Both the position numbers and the translations under genes were made by a program. The notes beneath the pieces are model-generated. The model saw only the letters and a program-made list of their open reading frames with translations, did not search any database and was not told where the DNA came from. From NCBI GenBank assembly GCA_963576725.1, contig OY755242.1:61570324-61634323 (forward strand): a stretch of 64,000 nucleotides of DNA, given 5' to 3'. Below are positions 40,975 through 50,804 of this stretch, in pieces (position 1 is the stretch's first letter; the number at the start of each line of letters is the position of its first letter). Source of the stretch: Azorinus chamasolen. Its lineage: Eukaryota > Mollusca > Bivalvia > Cardiida > Solecurtidae.

Positions 40975-41039
40975 ATAACAATTAATATTCATACATGTAC
41001 ATTATTTCTTTTCTGAATATGCATGGAGTAAAGGGTTAA

Positions 41040-41349
41040 TAATGACTAAAAACAACATGAAAGAAAACTGGCATCTGATGATTCAATGAAACTAGTTCTT
41101 CTAGCAACATTTAAGGAAATCAGAAAAAAAGAAAATTCCGCTTTGTTATTAATCATTGTGCAGTTTTCTGGAGAGAAAGAAAAATAATCTGCGTTGCTAG
41201 CATTCATGTTTAGTAGTTCCTGCAAATAGCAAAGTTTCACAGAGAAAATCAATTCTTTCTCAGTTTTTTGTTAAACTCACTAAGATTTACTACCAAACTT
41301 TTTTACCCATTCAATACTGTATTTTCAGAGAGGAATAGCCCACCAGTGT
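41040..41349. other. Intronic stretch, nothing recognised
   Basis: No element ends or coding signal. Confidence 0.45.
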
Positions 41350-41353
41350 TTAA

Positions 41354-41776
41354 CCCTTTCCCTCATTTAAACACATTTTCACGCATTTACAAACAGAGTA
41401 GACCCAGATCAGACGGCTCCTGTAGGAGCCATCTGATCAGGTTCTGCTTTGCGTGCTTATGACACAATAAAGATAAGGGTCCATGCTTATAAAACTTTTA
41501 GCTGAGTCTGAGTTCGTTCTCAAGTTTTTGATTGGTCAGATTTGAGCCAAAGGCTCAAATCTGACCAATCAAAAACTTGAGAACTCAAATCTGACCAATC
41601 AAAAGCTTGAGAACGAACTCAGACTCAACTAAAAAGCTTTATAAGCATGGACCCTGATTCTGCACTTTCTGCCTTTGTCAAATATTCCTATGTTCATATT
41701 TTATTATAATAATAAAACAGCTAATTAATATGCATAATGTCATCATTTCTTACATAAATATTCATGGAGTAAAGCC
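41354..41776 (+). mobile_element. PalC MITE split by hairpin element S
   Basis: TTAA on both sides. The left end is PalA-like (CCCTTTCCCTCATTTAAAC); the right end is ATTCATGGAGTAAAGCC. Confidence 0.78.
41476..41655. mobile_element. Element S, long inverted repeat nested in PalC
   Basis: AGGGTCCATGCTTATAAAAC pairs with GCTTTATAAGCATGGACCCT. The arms continue through CTGAGTTCGTTCTCAAG and TGATTGGTCAGATTTGAG to the tip. One arm carries an extra copy of CTCAAATCTGACCAATCAAA. No clear target duplication. Confidence 0.78.
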
Positions 41777-41815
41777 TTAAAGACAACGCAATGTCACAAA
41801 GTCTGTGTCTTTATT

Positions 41816-42115
41816 CAGGGTTGCCACAAACCAGAGGAAACAAAATTCCCTGACAATTCCCTGATATTTCCGACATAATTTCAAATTTCCCCGACACATT
41901 ACTTCGCGAAATTTTGGTGTTTCTGTCATAATTTCTGTAATACATTATGAAAATTTAAAATATACGACCTTCATTCTCATGTTTTTTCAAAATTCCCTGA
42001 CAATTCCCTGACATTTGCCTACATTTTTCAAATTTCCCATACAGTTCTCAAAATTCCCTGACAATTCCCTGACCTTGAAAAAAAATTTCAATTTCCCTGA
42101 CGCGTGGCAACCCTG
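41816..42115 (+). mobile_element. hAT-like MITE with CAGGGTTGCCAC ends
   Basis: CAGGGTTGCCACAAACC and CGTGGCAACCCTG form the inverted ends, and TTATT is repeated on both sides. Inside, AATTCCCTGACAATTCCCTG recurs three times. Confidence 0.8.
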
Positions 42116-42120
42116 TTATT

Positions 42121-42460
42121 ATAAGCAATTTAGCCATGCCCCATAAATGGATAAGGCAAGATACTGGCAGTCAATATTTTTAATGCAGACTGTATTGATC
42201 GGGCAATCATTATGATGATTATTTCTGTCACAAACAATTAAGACAGTTATCGAGGAAATCAGGAATAATAAAATCAGAGAAAGTCTCTGCCATGCCATTC
42301 GGAGAACATAAAAGTTGTGTGATAAGCAGAAATTCATCTCTAAGGAGAAATAGAAACAATTACGAAGACAGTACTGGTCTATAATTAGATATTGCTCTGG
42401 CAGATACAACTGTAACCAGAGGCAAAAAAAAGTATGCTTTCGAAAAAATTGGGAAGTTGC
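42121..42460. other. Intronic stretch, nothing recognised
   Basis: No repeat ends. A 96-codon minus-strand open frame shows no family similarity that I recognise. Confidence 0.4.
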
Positions 42461-42464
42461 TTAA

Positions 42465-42674
42465 CCCATTACCTCATAAGCTATTTTTAGATACAACCTC
42501 TTTGAATAAATCTACCGAAAAGGAGCATAAACTAGAGAAAAGGATTTTTTTTTAGAATTTTGTAGTTTCAAACCATTGTGATAAATAGAGCATATTTTGC
42601 TCCTATAGGATCACAATGGTTTCAGAAAGTGACTTTTACAGAGTCATCAAAAGTCGTCAATATGAGGGAATGGG
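42465..42674 (+). mobile_element. PalB MITE, right core arm lost
   Basis: TTAA on both sides. The core jumps from CTCCTATAGG to ATCACAATGGTTTC. Confidence 0.82.
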
Positions 42675-42678
42675 TTAA

Positions 42679-43076
42679 TAATATGGCTAATGGACTGTTT
42701 ATCATTGCTTCATGTACATTTCTGAGTATTGTATGATATTCCATCATCAACAAGAAAGCTTTGTAATTACCATCAGCACATATGCAGCAACAACAAAAAC
42801 ACGGAAACATACAGAAGCTGTGAGATATTCGTTTGCACACAGACAATCTGCAAAAAGTATCTATCTAGCTAACACCAGGTTTTGCAGTACATGTATATAT
42901 GTACAGTCACCAAGCATATACAATGTATTGTCTCTTAGTGAAATAACAATTTGTACAAAGATCTACAGCATATATTGTCATAGTGTTGTATGTATACAAG
43001 ATGCAGAACGTATAATCGTGTTGCCAGTCGTCGGAGAAAGAAGTTCAGATTAGAATGATCCTTATCCTGTAACCCC
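42679..43076. other. Intronic stretch, nothing recognised
   Basis: A 113-codon plus-strand open frame at 42712-43053 has no recognisable domain. Confidence 0.4.
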
Positions 43077-43080
43077 TTAA

Positions 43081-43262
43081 CCCTTTCCTTCATATAAACG
43101 CCTTTTCACGCCTTTGCAAACAGAGTAGACCCAGATCAGATGGCTCCTGTAGGAGCCATCTGATCAGGGTCTGCTCTGTTTTTTGTATGATATAGATCTG
43201 ATTTCATAGCTTTTGTCAAAGTAAAAAATGCCATGAAAGTTTTTTACATTTGAGGGAAAGGG
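43081..43262 (+). mobile_element. PalA/PalC MITE, short right arm
   Basis: TTAA on both sides. The core is a near-perfect palindrome around CTCCTGTAGGAG. Confidence 0.8.
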
Positions 43263-43343
43263 TTAATTCTTGGCACTCTAATTGGCAACTTGGAAATACC
43301 TTTGTGGAAACAGTTTAAAATCAGATAAGACTAATTTCATTAA

Positions 43344-43762
43344 CCTTGTACCTGGTTGAAACACCTTTTGATGCCTTTGCAAATAGAGTAGATCCTGATC
43401 AGACGACTCCTGTAGGATGTAAGGGCAATCCAATCAAGGTCTGTTTTGTTTGATTATGGAATAATATAGTTGCTGACATAGCAAAAAGTCACATACAGTA
43501 TGCCATTGCAAAGATCCATTTAATTAACCCATTCCCTCATAGGCTATCTTTAGATCCAACCTCTTTGAATAAATCTACCGAAAAGGAACATTAACTAGAG
43601 AAAAGGAAAATGTTAGAATTGTGTTACGTATTGAAACCATAGTGATAAATAGAGCATTTGCTCCTTCTATTTATCACAATGGTTTCAAGAAGTGACTATT
43701 ACAGAGGCGTAGAAAGGTGTATTTAGGGAGGAAAGGGTTAATAGTCATTATGTTATTATTTC
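43344..43762 (+). mobile_element. PalC MITE split by PalB
   Basis: CCTTGTACCTGGTTGAAAC on the left. After PalB it resumes AGTCATTATGTTATTATTTC. The right end is replaced by PalA. Confidence 0.62.
43528..43737 (+). mobile_element. PalB MITE nested in PalC
   Basis: TTAA at 43524-43527 and 43738-43741. The core is partly deleted (CTCCTTCTATTTATC). Confidence 0.8.
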
Positions 43763-43766
43763 TTAA

Positions 43767-43985
43767 CCTTCATATAAACAAACATATACATACAAACAGA
43801 GTAGACCCAGATCAGACAGCTCCTATAGGAGCCATCTGATCAGGGTCTACTCTATTTGCTAACGGAATTTGAAAGAATTAATCTAATGGTTCCACCTTCC
43901 ATATTTCATTGTTACAATTTTGTCCATGAATATTCAATAGGAATTGGCATTTGAAATAAACATAGAACATAGAACAAGGAAATGC
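43767..43985 (+). mobile_element. PalA MITE
   Basis: TTAA on both sides. It starts CCTTCATATAAAC and ends AACAAGGAAATGC. The core palindrome is intact. Confidence 0.78.
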
Positions 43986-44054
43986 TTAAATTACTAATTA
44001 TTAGAGATTACGGGTTACTTAGTTTCCAATTAGGATTCAGAATAGTTAATTAAG

Positions 44055-44345
44055 CCATTTCCTCATATTGACTCCTTTTGACACCTCTGTAAAGGTCACT
44101 TTCTGAAATCATTGTGATACAGAGAGTGCGATACAGATAACTAAAGGTGTGTAACCAAATACTAAAATCGTCATTTCTCCACCAAACCCTATACTGTGAC
44201 TACTCTTTAGAATCATCTCTTTGAGACGATTCTAAAGAGTGGTCACAACATAGGGTTTGGTGGAGAAATAAAGGAGTTACTCTTGAAAATGTTTAAATTT
44301 ATGCATCTTTATATAATCTGGATCTCTGGTATAAATAGTGTAAAG
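44055..44345 (-). mobile_element. PalB remnant split by PalF
   Basis: It starts GCCATTTCCTCATATTGAC and breaks in its core at ATTGTGATA. ATAAATAG follows the PalF, as expected for PalB. Confidence 0.6.
44120..44328 (-). mobile_element. PalF MITE nested in PalB
   Basis: It starts CAGAGAGTGCGATACAGATA and ends TAATCTGGATCTCTG. A long near-perfect hairpin with CCACCAAACCCTAT. GTGATA and GTATA at the junctions suggest the duplication. Confidence 0.76.
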
Positions 44346-44488
44346 GGTTAAATATTAAGATGTGCATTCTTCATATTGAGTGTAGGTAGTTACTGATTAT
44401 CTCCGATTGGTTTAGTAGAATGGAACAGAACATGTTAGAGTTTCCTTTGTGAAAGATTTGTTGTGCCCCTGACTAGTATAATAAGAAA

Positions 44489-44653
44489 CAGAGCTCCAAA
44501 TAAGATGCGTAAATATAAGAATTTTCGAGAAAAACTCCTTTATTTCTCCACCAAACCCTATACTGTGACTATTATACAGTGGTCATAGTATAGGGGCTTG
44601 GTGGAGAAATGACAATTTTAGAATTTGAGTATACACCTTTATCTGTACCTCTG
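44489..44653 (+). mobile_element. PalF MITE, core shortened
   Basis: The ends are CAGAGCTCCAAATAAG and TTATCTGTACCTCTG. The central arm is lost between CTATACTGTGACT and CAGTGGTCATAGTATAGG. Confidence 0.78.
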
Positions 44654-44700
44654 ATGATAGTATCATATTTGAAGGAAGCAATGTAATAAATCCTCTTTAA

Positions 44701-44949
44701 CCCTTTACTCAATAAATACACCTTTTTTTTATATATTTGCAAACAGAGAAGACCCAGATCAGATGGCTCCTATAGGAGCCATCTGATCAGGGTCTGCTCT
44801 GTTCGGTTCTGAAATCATAAAGATATGATTCTACACTTTGTGCAATAGCAAAACATTCCTGTATTCATTACATGTGCCATAATAAAAATTAATCTCATTA
44901 ATATTCATTAAGGCATTATTTCTTGCTGAATATTCATAGAGTAAAGTGG
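44701..44949 (+). mobile_element. PalC MITE
   Basis: TTAA left, TTCA right. The core is a near-perfect palindrome around CTCCTATAGGAG. Confidence 0.82.
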
Positions 44950-45035
44950 TTCAATGAGAGGCCCATTAAGAACATATTGATCAGTTCTTGTTTTAAAAGT
45001 ATGAATAAGAAAAAATAGCAGATCTGTAATATGTA

Positions 45036-45115
45036 AACAAACAGAGCAGATCCTGATCAGATAGTTCCTACAGGAACTATCAGATTCTGTTCTTGGTATT
45101 TTCTGCTTGTTATGG
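45036..45115. mobile_element. Core-only PalC/PalA copy
   Basis: AACAAACAGAGCAGATCCTG with ATAGTTCCTACAGGAACTAT; no element ends are left. Confidence 0.55.
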
Positions 45116-45239
45116 TATTGAAAGGCAAGCAGAACTAATAAATGATTGAACTAGAATTATGTCAATAGGACATAGATGCCCCAAGTTGGTACATTAAAGA
45201 TAATCTGGTGACAGTGGCGGTTACAGGGTTAAATACCAC

Positions 45240-45295
45240 AGGAAGTTCCATCTTATCTGGGTCTTCTCTGTTTGCAAAGGCATCAAAAGGTGTAA
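45240..45295 (-). mobile_element. PalC right-arm fragment
   Basis: CATCTTATCTGGGTCTTCTC then GTTTGCAAAGGCATC. Confidence 0.45.
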
Positions 45296-45317
45296 AGCAC
45301 AGATACTGTACATTTAA

Positions 45318-45535
45318 ACCATTACCTCATGTTTTAGATACAACCTCTTTCAATAAATCTACCAAAAAGGAGCATGAACTAGAGAAAAGGATTTTTTTTT
45401 TAGAATTTTGTAGTTTGAAACCATTGTGATAAATAGAGCATTTGCTCCTATAGGAGCAAATGCTCTATTTATCACAATGGTTTCACAAAGTGACTTTTAC
45501 TGAGTCATCAAAAGTCGTCAATATGAGGGAATGGG
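45318..45535 (+). mobile_element. PalB MITE
   Basis: TTAA on both sides. The left end is shortened (ACCATTACCTCATG). The core is a perfect palindrome. Confidence 0.84.
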
Positions 45536-45828
45536 TTAAATGTGTCAGTATCAGTCAGTTTTCAAAACCATGTGAAAGAACCCTTTTATGATCAAGAGAC
45601 AATGCTCGGTAGCCATCATGACTAGTTTTATTGACCATAAAAGAAAGAGAGAGGCATCGATACGGTAACTGCAATGTATCTGGTGGCAAGAACAGGAACT
45701 AGCAGAGAAACAGCAAGAAAAGGTCAGACAGTCATGATAACAAGTATCTTAACCAGTTATTTAATGAAAATTCATATAAGAGAAAAATACTGTTGAATAC
45801 TATATTATACTAATATCAATCAGTTTAA

Positions 45829-46054
45829 CCCTTTCCTCCATAAATACGCCTTTCTATGCCTTTGTAAAAGTCACTTTTTGAAACCATTGTGATAAATAAA
45901 GCATTTGCTCTTAAGGAGTAAATGCTCTATTTATCACAATGGTTTAAGAGCTACACAATTCTAAACAATAATTTTCCTTTTCTCTAGTTAATGCTCCTTT
46001 TCGGTAGATTTATACAAAGAGGTTGGATCTAAAAATAACCTATGAGGGAATGGG
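45829..46054 (-). mobile_element. PalB MITE
   Basis: TTAA on both sides. It starts CCCTTTCCTCCATAAATACG and ends CTATGAGGGAATGGG, so the two ends are of different subtypes. Confidence 0.84.
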
Positions 46055-46058
46055 TTAA

Positions 46059-46195
46059 ATTTTAATCACATGATGAAGAAGGGTATCTTGACTATGTTAG
46101 AAACTGAGAATCAAATATATATCTAATAAGCAAACAGCACAGACCCTGGTCAGATGGATCCTACCAGAACTGGCTGATCTGGGTTTACTCTGTTA
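46059..46195 (-). mobile_element. PalC fragment
   Basis: GTTAGAAACTGAGAATCAAAT, then AAGCAAACAGCACAGACCC. Confidence 0.5.
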
Positions 46196-46217
46196 ACATC
46201 TTTGTTAACAACTTTAA

Positions 46218-46380
46218 CTCTTTACTCCATAAATACACCTCCAATAGGAGCAAATGCTCTATTTATCACAATGGTTTCAAACTACAAAATTCTTAAATTT
46301 TCCTTTTCTCTAATTAATGCTCCTTTTCGGTAGATTAATACAAAGAGGTTGTATCTAAAAATAGCCTATGAGGTAATGGG
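46218..46380 (-). mobile_element. PalC end joined to PalB body
   Basis: TTAA on both sides. CTCTTTACTCCATAAATAC is fused to CCAATAGGAGCAAATGCTC, and the right end is PalB-type GAGGTAATGGG. Confidence 0.75.
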
Positions 46381-46454
46381 TTAATATGAGTACTGTTTCT
46401 CCTGATCTTCTAATCAGGGAGACTGGAGTTAGAATACAGTACGACTCATTTTAA

Positions 46455-46829
46455 CCCTTTACTTCATGAATATTAATGAAATGGCATCATGATTATTAAC
46501 TCATTCTCTCCTACTGACGCCTTATTGCGCCTATGTAAAAGTCACTTCCTGAAACCATTGTGATAAATAGAGCATTTGCTCCATAGGAGCAAATGTTCTA
46601 TTTATCACAATGGTTTCAATACTACATAATTGTAAAATTTTCCTTTTCTCTAGTAAATGCTCCTTTTCGGTAGATTTATTCAAAGAGGTTTGGTCTAAAA
46701 ATAGTCTAGGAGAGAATGAGTTAATTAGATTATCTTTTAAAGTAACATATTAATATACGAAGTGTTTGCCAAAGCAGAAACTGGAGAATCAGATTATTAC
46801 CGTATTCCATAAGCAAACAGAGCAGACCT
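46455..46829 (-). mobile_element. PalC MITE split by PalB, cut by PogE
   Basis: Left CCCTTTACTTCATGAATATT. After PalB it resumes TTAGATTATCTTTTAAAG and stops at AGCAAACAGAGCAGACC. Confidence 0.7.
46500..46720 (-). mobile_element. PalB MITE nested in PalC
   Basis: TTAA at 46496-46499 and 46721-46724. Removing it restores GATTATTAATTAGATTA of PalC. The core palindrome is nearly perfect. Confidence 0.86.
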
Positions 46830-47010
46830 TAAGCGACCATTAATTTATTGAACATAGAAGTCTTAAAAAGCATGTGGTTGCTTAATGCAGGGCAAAAGGA
46901 ATATAGAAAGCTCCTTTATTACTTTTTTTCCTGCATTAAGCTACTACCTTCCTTACAGACCAATAATTACACCTCATTTTAATGGCCGCTTAAGACAGGT
47001 TTTACTACTG
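46830..47010 (-). mobile_element. PogE MITE, left end lost
   Basis: TTAAGCGACCATTAATTTATT to TTAAGACAGGTTTTACTACTG, then TA. Confidence 0.65.
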
Positions 47011-47132
47011 TACAAAAGAAGAAATGGGGAAACAGGGAAGATTACAGGTTTTACACGCTGTGATCACAGACTAACCTTCCAGCGGCACATATGGAGACTC
47101 AACTAAAAACAAACAAGTGTATTAACCTCTAA

Positions 47133-47363
47133 CCCCTTAATCCATGAATATTTATATAAGAAATAATGACATTATGAATATTAATGAGATTTTTTTTATC
47201 AAAATTGCCTATTAAAACATTTAACTTTTGCCAAAGCAGAAACTGCAGAATCAGATCAATATTATTCCATAAACAAATAGAGCAGACACTGATCGGAGCT
47301 GTCTGATCTTGGTCTTCTCTGTTTGCAAATGCATAGAAAGGCGTATTTCAATGGAGTAAAGGG
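47133..47363 (-). mobile_element. PalC MITE
   Basis: CTAA on the left and TTTA on the right. It starts CCCCTTAATCCATGAATATT. One core arm is shortened. Confidence 0.75.
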
Positions 47364-47364
47364 T

Positions 47365-47600
47365 TTAAACTAAAATGCCATGAATGTGCAAGACAAAAGG
47401 TACCCTTCATCCGTGCAAGTGATGTAGATCCACTCATCTTCTTTGTCATCTGATCAAGGTCTACACAGTTTGTAAAAACCTGATCAAAACAGCAGCTGGT
47501 CTAGTTCTACATTATTTGCTTTGAAAAAGGTACCATTCTAACACTTTGAATGCTGAATTTTCATTGGTGGAATGGTCCATCATTGTTCAAAAGTAGGGGG
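47365..47600. mobile_element. PalP fragments
   Basis: Pieces such as GCCATGAATGTGCAAGAC, CATCTGATCAAGGTCTACAC and CTTTGAATGCTGAATTTTC. Confidence 0.4.
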
Positions 47601-47624
47601 CATTCAGTTTGAATGCATAGCAAC

Positions 47625-47803
47625 AGATAATGGTGCATACTCAAATTCTAAAATTTTCATTTCTCCACAAAACCCTATGCTGCGACCACTCTTTAGAATC
47701 GTCTCTTCAAGACGATTCTAAAGAGTGGTCACAACATAGGGTTTGTTGGAGAAATAAAGAATTTCATCTTGAAAATGTATTAATATGCGCATTTACGCAT
47801 CTT
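47625..47803 (-). mobile_element. PalF MITE, ends eroded
   Basis: AGCAACAGATAATGGTGC to TTTACGCATCTTAATTTG. The hairpin core is nearly perfect (CTCTTTAGAATCGTCTC). Confidence 0.75.
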
Positions 47804-47819
47804 AATTTGCGATATGATG

Positions 47820-47902
47820 TTGAATGACAAACAGGGCAGACCTTTATCATTATCATAGGAACCTCTTTGATTTGAGTCTATACTGTTTGCAAATGACAGC
47901 TT
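47820..47902. mobile_element. PalP core fragment
   Basis: TGAATGACAAACAGGGCAGAC and GAGTCTATACTGTTTGC. Confidence 0.45.
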
Positions 47903-47989
47903 ACTCGTATAATGCATTCAAAATGTTTTATGACACAACTAGTTAGTTTCAACAAAATTAACGTAACACACTTATTAAGCATAATATAT

Positions 47990-48115
47990 AAACATGATGG
48001 CCACAATGGCCCTGTATCACTCTACTGAGACAATTGATTTCTTGACTGATTAAACAAGATGCCCATTGTGGGCTTCAGTCGCTCACCTGGGTACCAACAG
48101 TCCAGATCATAATGA
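47990..48115 (+). mobile_element. Two TanG-type 5' ends in a row
   Basis: ATGATGGCCACAATGGCCC near 47993 and AACAAGATGCCCATTGTGGG at 48053 are followed by GTCGCTCACC. Neither continues into tandem units. Confidence 0.55.
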
Positions 48116-48147
48116 ATGGTCAAGGTTTGCTTCAAATGTATGGTTAA

Positions 48148-48301
48148 CCCTTTATTCCATTAAAATGCCTTTGCAAACAGAGTAGACCCAGTTTAGACGG
48201 CTCATATAGGAGCCCTCTGATCAGGGTCTGCTTTGTTTGTAAATCTGATATCACAAGTTTTTGTCACAATAAAAAATTATTTTGTTCATAGTGTCATTAT
48301 T
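48148..48301 (+). mobile_element. PalC MITE, fused to PalA
   Basis: TTAA then CCCTTTATTCCATTAAAATG. It stops at TAGTGTCATTATT, where PalA sequence begins. Confidence 0.68.
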
Positions 48302-48517
48302 TCCCTGTTCTAATTTAATCCAAATTTAAATACCTACTGAATATTCATTGACAAAATAAAATATGGAAGGTGGAACAATTTGTTGTCGCCGTAAAGAAAT
48401 GGGTCCTTCAAATTTCATTAACAAACAGAGCAGACCCTGAGGAGACAGCTCCTATAGGAGTCATCTGATCTTGGTCTTCTCTGTTTGCAGATCTGCGAAA
48501 ATGCCTTTATAAAAGGG
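48302..48517 (-). mobile_element. PalA MITE fused to PalC
   Basis: TCCCTGTTCTAATTTAATCC to CCTTTATAAAAGGG, then TTAA. Confidence 0.7.
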
Positions 48518-48526
48518 TTAAAGAAA

Positions 48527-48680
48527 TCTTTTACAAAACTTTATTTACATGTAAGGCAAATTGTCAAATGTTGTTCAGCAAAACAAGTTCCAGCAAGAAA
48601 TCTCTCAGACATTCTGTTAACAATCTTGTTTTTGTAAAAAAAATTGTGTATTTCAATTAGTCCTTAACTGTGGCCCTGAG
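48527..48680 (+). repeat. Direct duplication, first copy
   Basis: AAAGAAATCTTTTACAAAAC to GGCCCTGAGC is repeated at 49272-49410 with moderate divergence. Confidence 0.7.
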
Positions 48681-48857
48681 CAGGCTATTTTCTGTCTCAG
48701 TTTCACTCCTCCAGCAACAAATGTATGGATAATTTTTGTTTCAGTCGGAGGATGAACTTTAATAATACATCCCTTTGGTAGTCGTAAACTATTCTCTTGC
48801 TATCTGCAACCTGAATCGCATTTACAAACAGCCTGGATCCAGATAAGACACCGAGTA

Positions 48858-49200
48858 CAGTGCTCCCTCCGTACAACGGCCCTCTTAATAACGATTCCCT
48901 CCTTACAACAACGCATGTCACTGTTTACGAAACAACAAGGCTCCAGAAACAACTTTTTCCATCGTATTTTCTTTATTCTTCCATCAAACCCTATGTTGTG
49001 ACCACTTTTGAGAATCGTAACTTTGTGACGATTCTAAAGAGTGGTCAAAACATAGGGTTTGATTGAGGCATTACGGGTTTAGTTCTCGAAATACACCTTA
49101 TCTGGGGATCTGCAAACAAGCTAATTATGTTTGATTTTCCCTCCCTATAACAACTCCCTCTTCGTATCCCAAAGGGTGTCGTTGTAGAGTGGGAGCACTG
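48858..49200 (+). mobile_element. PogT element nested in PalK
   Basis: The ends are CAGTGCTCCCTCCGTACAAC and GTTGTAGAGTGGGAGCACTG, flanked by TA. It resembles a Tigger terminus. It is split by PalF. Confidence 0.8.
48936..49112 (+). mobile_element. PalF MITE nested in PogT
   Basis: CAAGGCTCCAGAAACAAC to CCTTATCTGGGGATCTG. The hairpin holds TGTTGTGACCACTTTTGAG and its complement. Confidence 0.74.
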
Positions 49201-49271
49201 TAATTGGGGCCTCATCAGTATCCCAAGTGTTTGCATAGGTGATCACGGTTTCTCTGCTAGTGTGCAAAGAG

Positions 49272-49410
49272 TTAAAGAAATCTTTCACAAAAATTTATTT
49301 ACATGTAAAGCAAATTGTCAAAATTTATGTTCTAATGAATTAAATTGTTAACAAACTTGTTTTGTGTATATTTCAATAAGTACTTATAATAGACTATGGC
49401 CTTGAGCTAC
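49272..49410 (+). repeat. Direct duplication, second copy
   Basis: TTAAAGAAATCTTTCACAAAA to GGCCTTGAGC matches 48527-48680. Both copies begin just after an element's TTAA. Confidence 0.7.
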
Positions 49411-49504
49411 ACACTTCTAAAATTTTCCTTTTCCCTAGTAAATGCTCCTTTTCGGTAGATTAATTCAAAGAGGTTGGGTCTAAAATAGCCTATTAGGGAA
49501 TGGG
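49406..49504 (-). mobile_element. PalB right-half fragment
   Basis: CTACACACTTCTAAAATTTTC to CCTATTAGGGAATGGG, then TTAA. Confidence 0.7.
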
Positions 49505-49614
49505 TTAAGACACAACCCTTTGGTAAATGTCAACTCTTCTCCTCCTATTTACTGTGAACAGGTTTGTGATGGGTCCAGATGATACATCATGCAATTTGGC
49601 CTCTTATTAAGGTA

Positions 49615-49820
49615 CAGTAAATTCCCCTCTGAACCAGAATTCTAGTAGAGAAGAATTTAGATACTTTTAGGCAGGTGGCTGCTTAATGCAGGATGAAAGT
49701 CATGCAGAAAGCTCCTCTAGGAGCTTTCTGCATGACTTTCACCCATCATTAAGCTGCCACCTGTCTCTTGGACCAATATTTATACCAAATTTAATGTCTG
49801 CTTTATAGAGGTTTTTCCTG
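49615..49820 (+). mobile_element. PogE-like MITE
   Basis: CAGTAAATTCCCCTCTGAAC and TTTATAGAGGTTTTTCCTG with TA on both sides. The core is a near-perfect palindrome around CTCCTCTAGGAG. Confidence 0.78.
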
Positions 49821-49869
49821 TAATCAAAACTGCACCAGTTCTAAATTTGAGAAAACTTTTTTTACAACC

Positions 49870-50010
49870 ATGAGCTCTGTTTGCTGGTCCAATTTTACGA
49901 TTTTTGCCACTTCCAAATTTCACGAAATTTCTTGTATTCAAATACCATTACAAGCATTCAACTAATAAATATTCATGATGTCATTATTCATCAGGTGAAC
50001 CATACAGGGT
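49870..50010 (+). mobile_element. PalC right-arm fragment
   Basis: GAGCTCTGTTTGCTGGTCC to AATATTCATGATGTCATTAT and CAGGG. Confidence 0.55.
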
Positions 50011-50189
50011 TTAACCCATTAGTCTGTAAATACACCTCTCTATGCCTAAATACACCTCTCTATGCCTAAATACACCTCTCTATGCCTTTGCTTATACACT
50101 GAAATAATATATAAAATTATATATCATCTTATAATTATGATTCTTCAGTTTCTGCCATGGCCAAAAATTCCTTTGTCCATATGCAATTA

Positions 50190-50369
50190 CAGTAAAACCC
50201 CACTAATGCGAGGTATAATTCTGGGTGCTAGATGCAGGTGGTAGCTTAATGCAGGACAAAAGTAATGCAGGAGCTTTCTGCATTACTTTTGTCCTGCATT
50301 AAGCAACCACCTGCTTATAAAGACACCCATGTTTATTCATTAACTGGTCGCATTAGAGGGGTTCTACTG
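50190..50369 (+). mobile_element. PogE MITE nested in PalC
   Basis: CAGTAAAACCCCACTAATGC and GCATTAGAGGGGTTCTACTG with TA. The core is palindromic; one arm is slightly shorter. Confidence 0.83.
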
Positions 50370-50380
50370 TACTTGTATAT

Positions 50381-50804
50381 ACAAGATGTGTTTCTGAAAT
50401 ACTATGCCCCCTTTATGACCTTTGACCCTGAGTGATGCCATTGACCTTGACATGTCACCCCTCAAACTGTGCAGCTTCATGAGATACACATGCATGCCAA
50501 ATATCAAGTCTCTATCTGTACTGGTTCAAAAGTTTATAATAGCCAATGATAAAGTTGGCGATTTGACCTATATATTATACCTCTGACCTTGACCTTGACA
50601 TGTCACCACTCAAAATATGTGGCTTTATGGGATACATATGCATGCCATTAATATCAAGTCTCTATCAGATCTGTACTGGCTCAAAAGTTATGACCAATGT
50701 TGTCCTCAAACAGACAAACGGACAAACAGACAGGGCAAAAACAATACCCCATTCCTGATCTGATTGTGGGGGGCGGGGGGGGGGGGGGGGGGGGGGATAA
50801 AAAT
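50381..50804 (+). mobile_element. TanH copy 1 with a poly-G expansion
   Basis: It starts ACAAGATGTGTTTCTGAAAT, then ATGCCCCC. Two units contain GACCTTGACATGTCACC, ATGCATGCCA and CAAGTCTCTATCTGTACTGG. It ends with CTGATTGTGGGGGGC and G residues, then ATAAAAA. The 3' hairpin is masked by the G run at 50768-50796. Confidence 0.8.
50768..50796 (+). repeat. Poly-G tract
   Basis: 28 of 29 bases are G, interrupted once by C at 50774. It lies at the 3' end of TanH, where the related copy has only GGGGGGC. Confidence 0.92.

Larger units (their letters stand above)
40458..41035 (+). mobile_element. PalC MITE with SINE piece and PalB inside
   Basis: It starts CCCATTACTCCTTAGATGC and ends ATGCATGGAGTAAAGGG, both at TTAA. 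Two separate insertions lie in it (40500-40647 and 40778-40974). Confidence 0.72.
48795..49270 (+). mobile_element. PalK MITE, outer layer of a three-layer nest
   Basis: The left core piece is CTGGATCCAGATAAGACACC. The right piece GCCTCATCAGTATCCCAAG to GCTAGTGTGCAAAGAG ends at TTAA. PogT splits it. Confidence 0.65.

Noticed and set aside
42712..43053. 113-codon plus-strand frame
   Set aside because: No recognisable domain or splice context in AT-rich intronic DNA.
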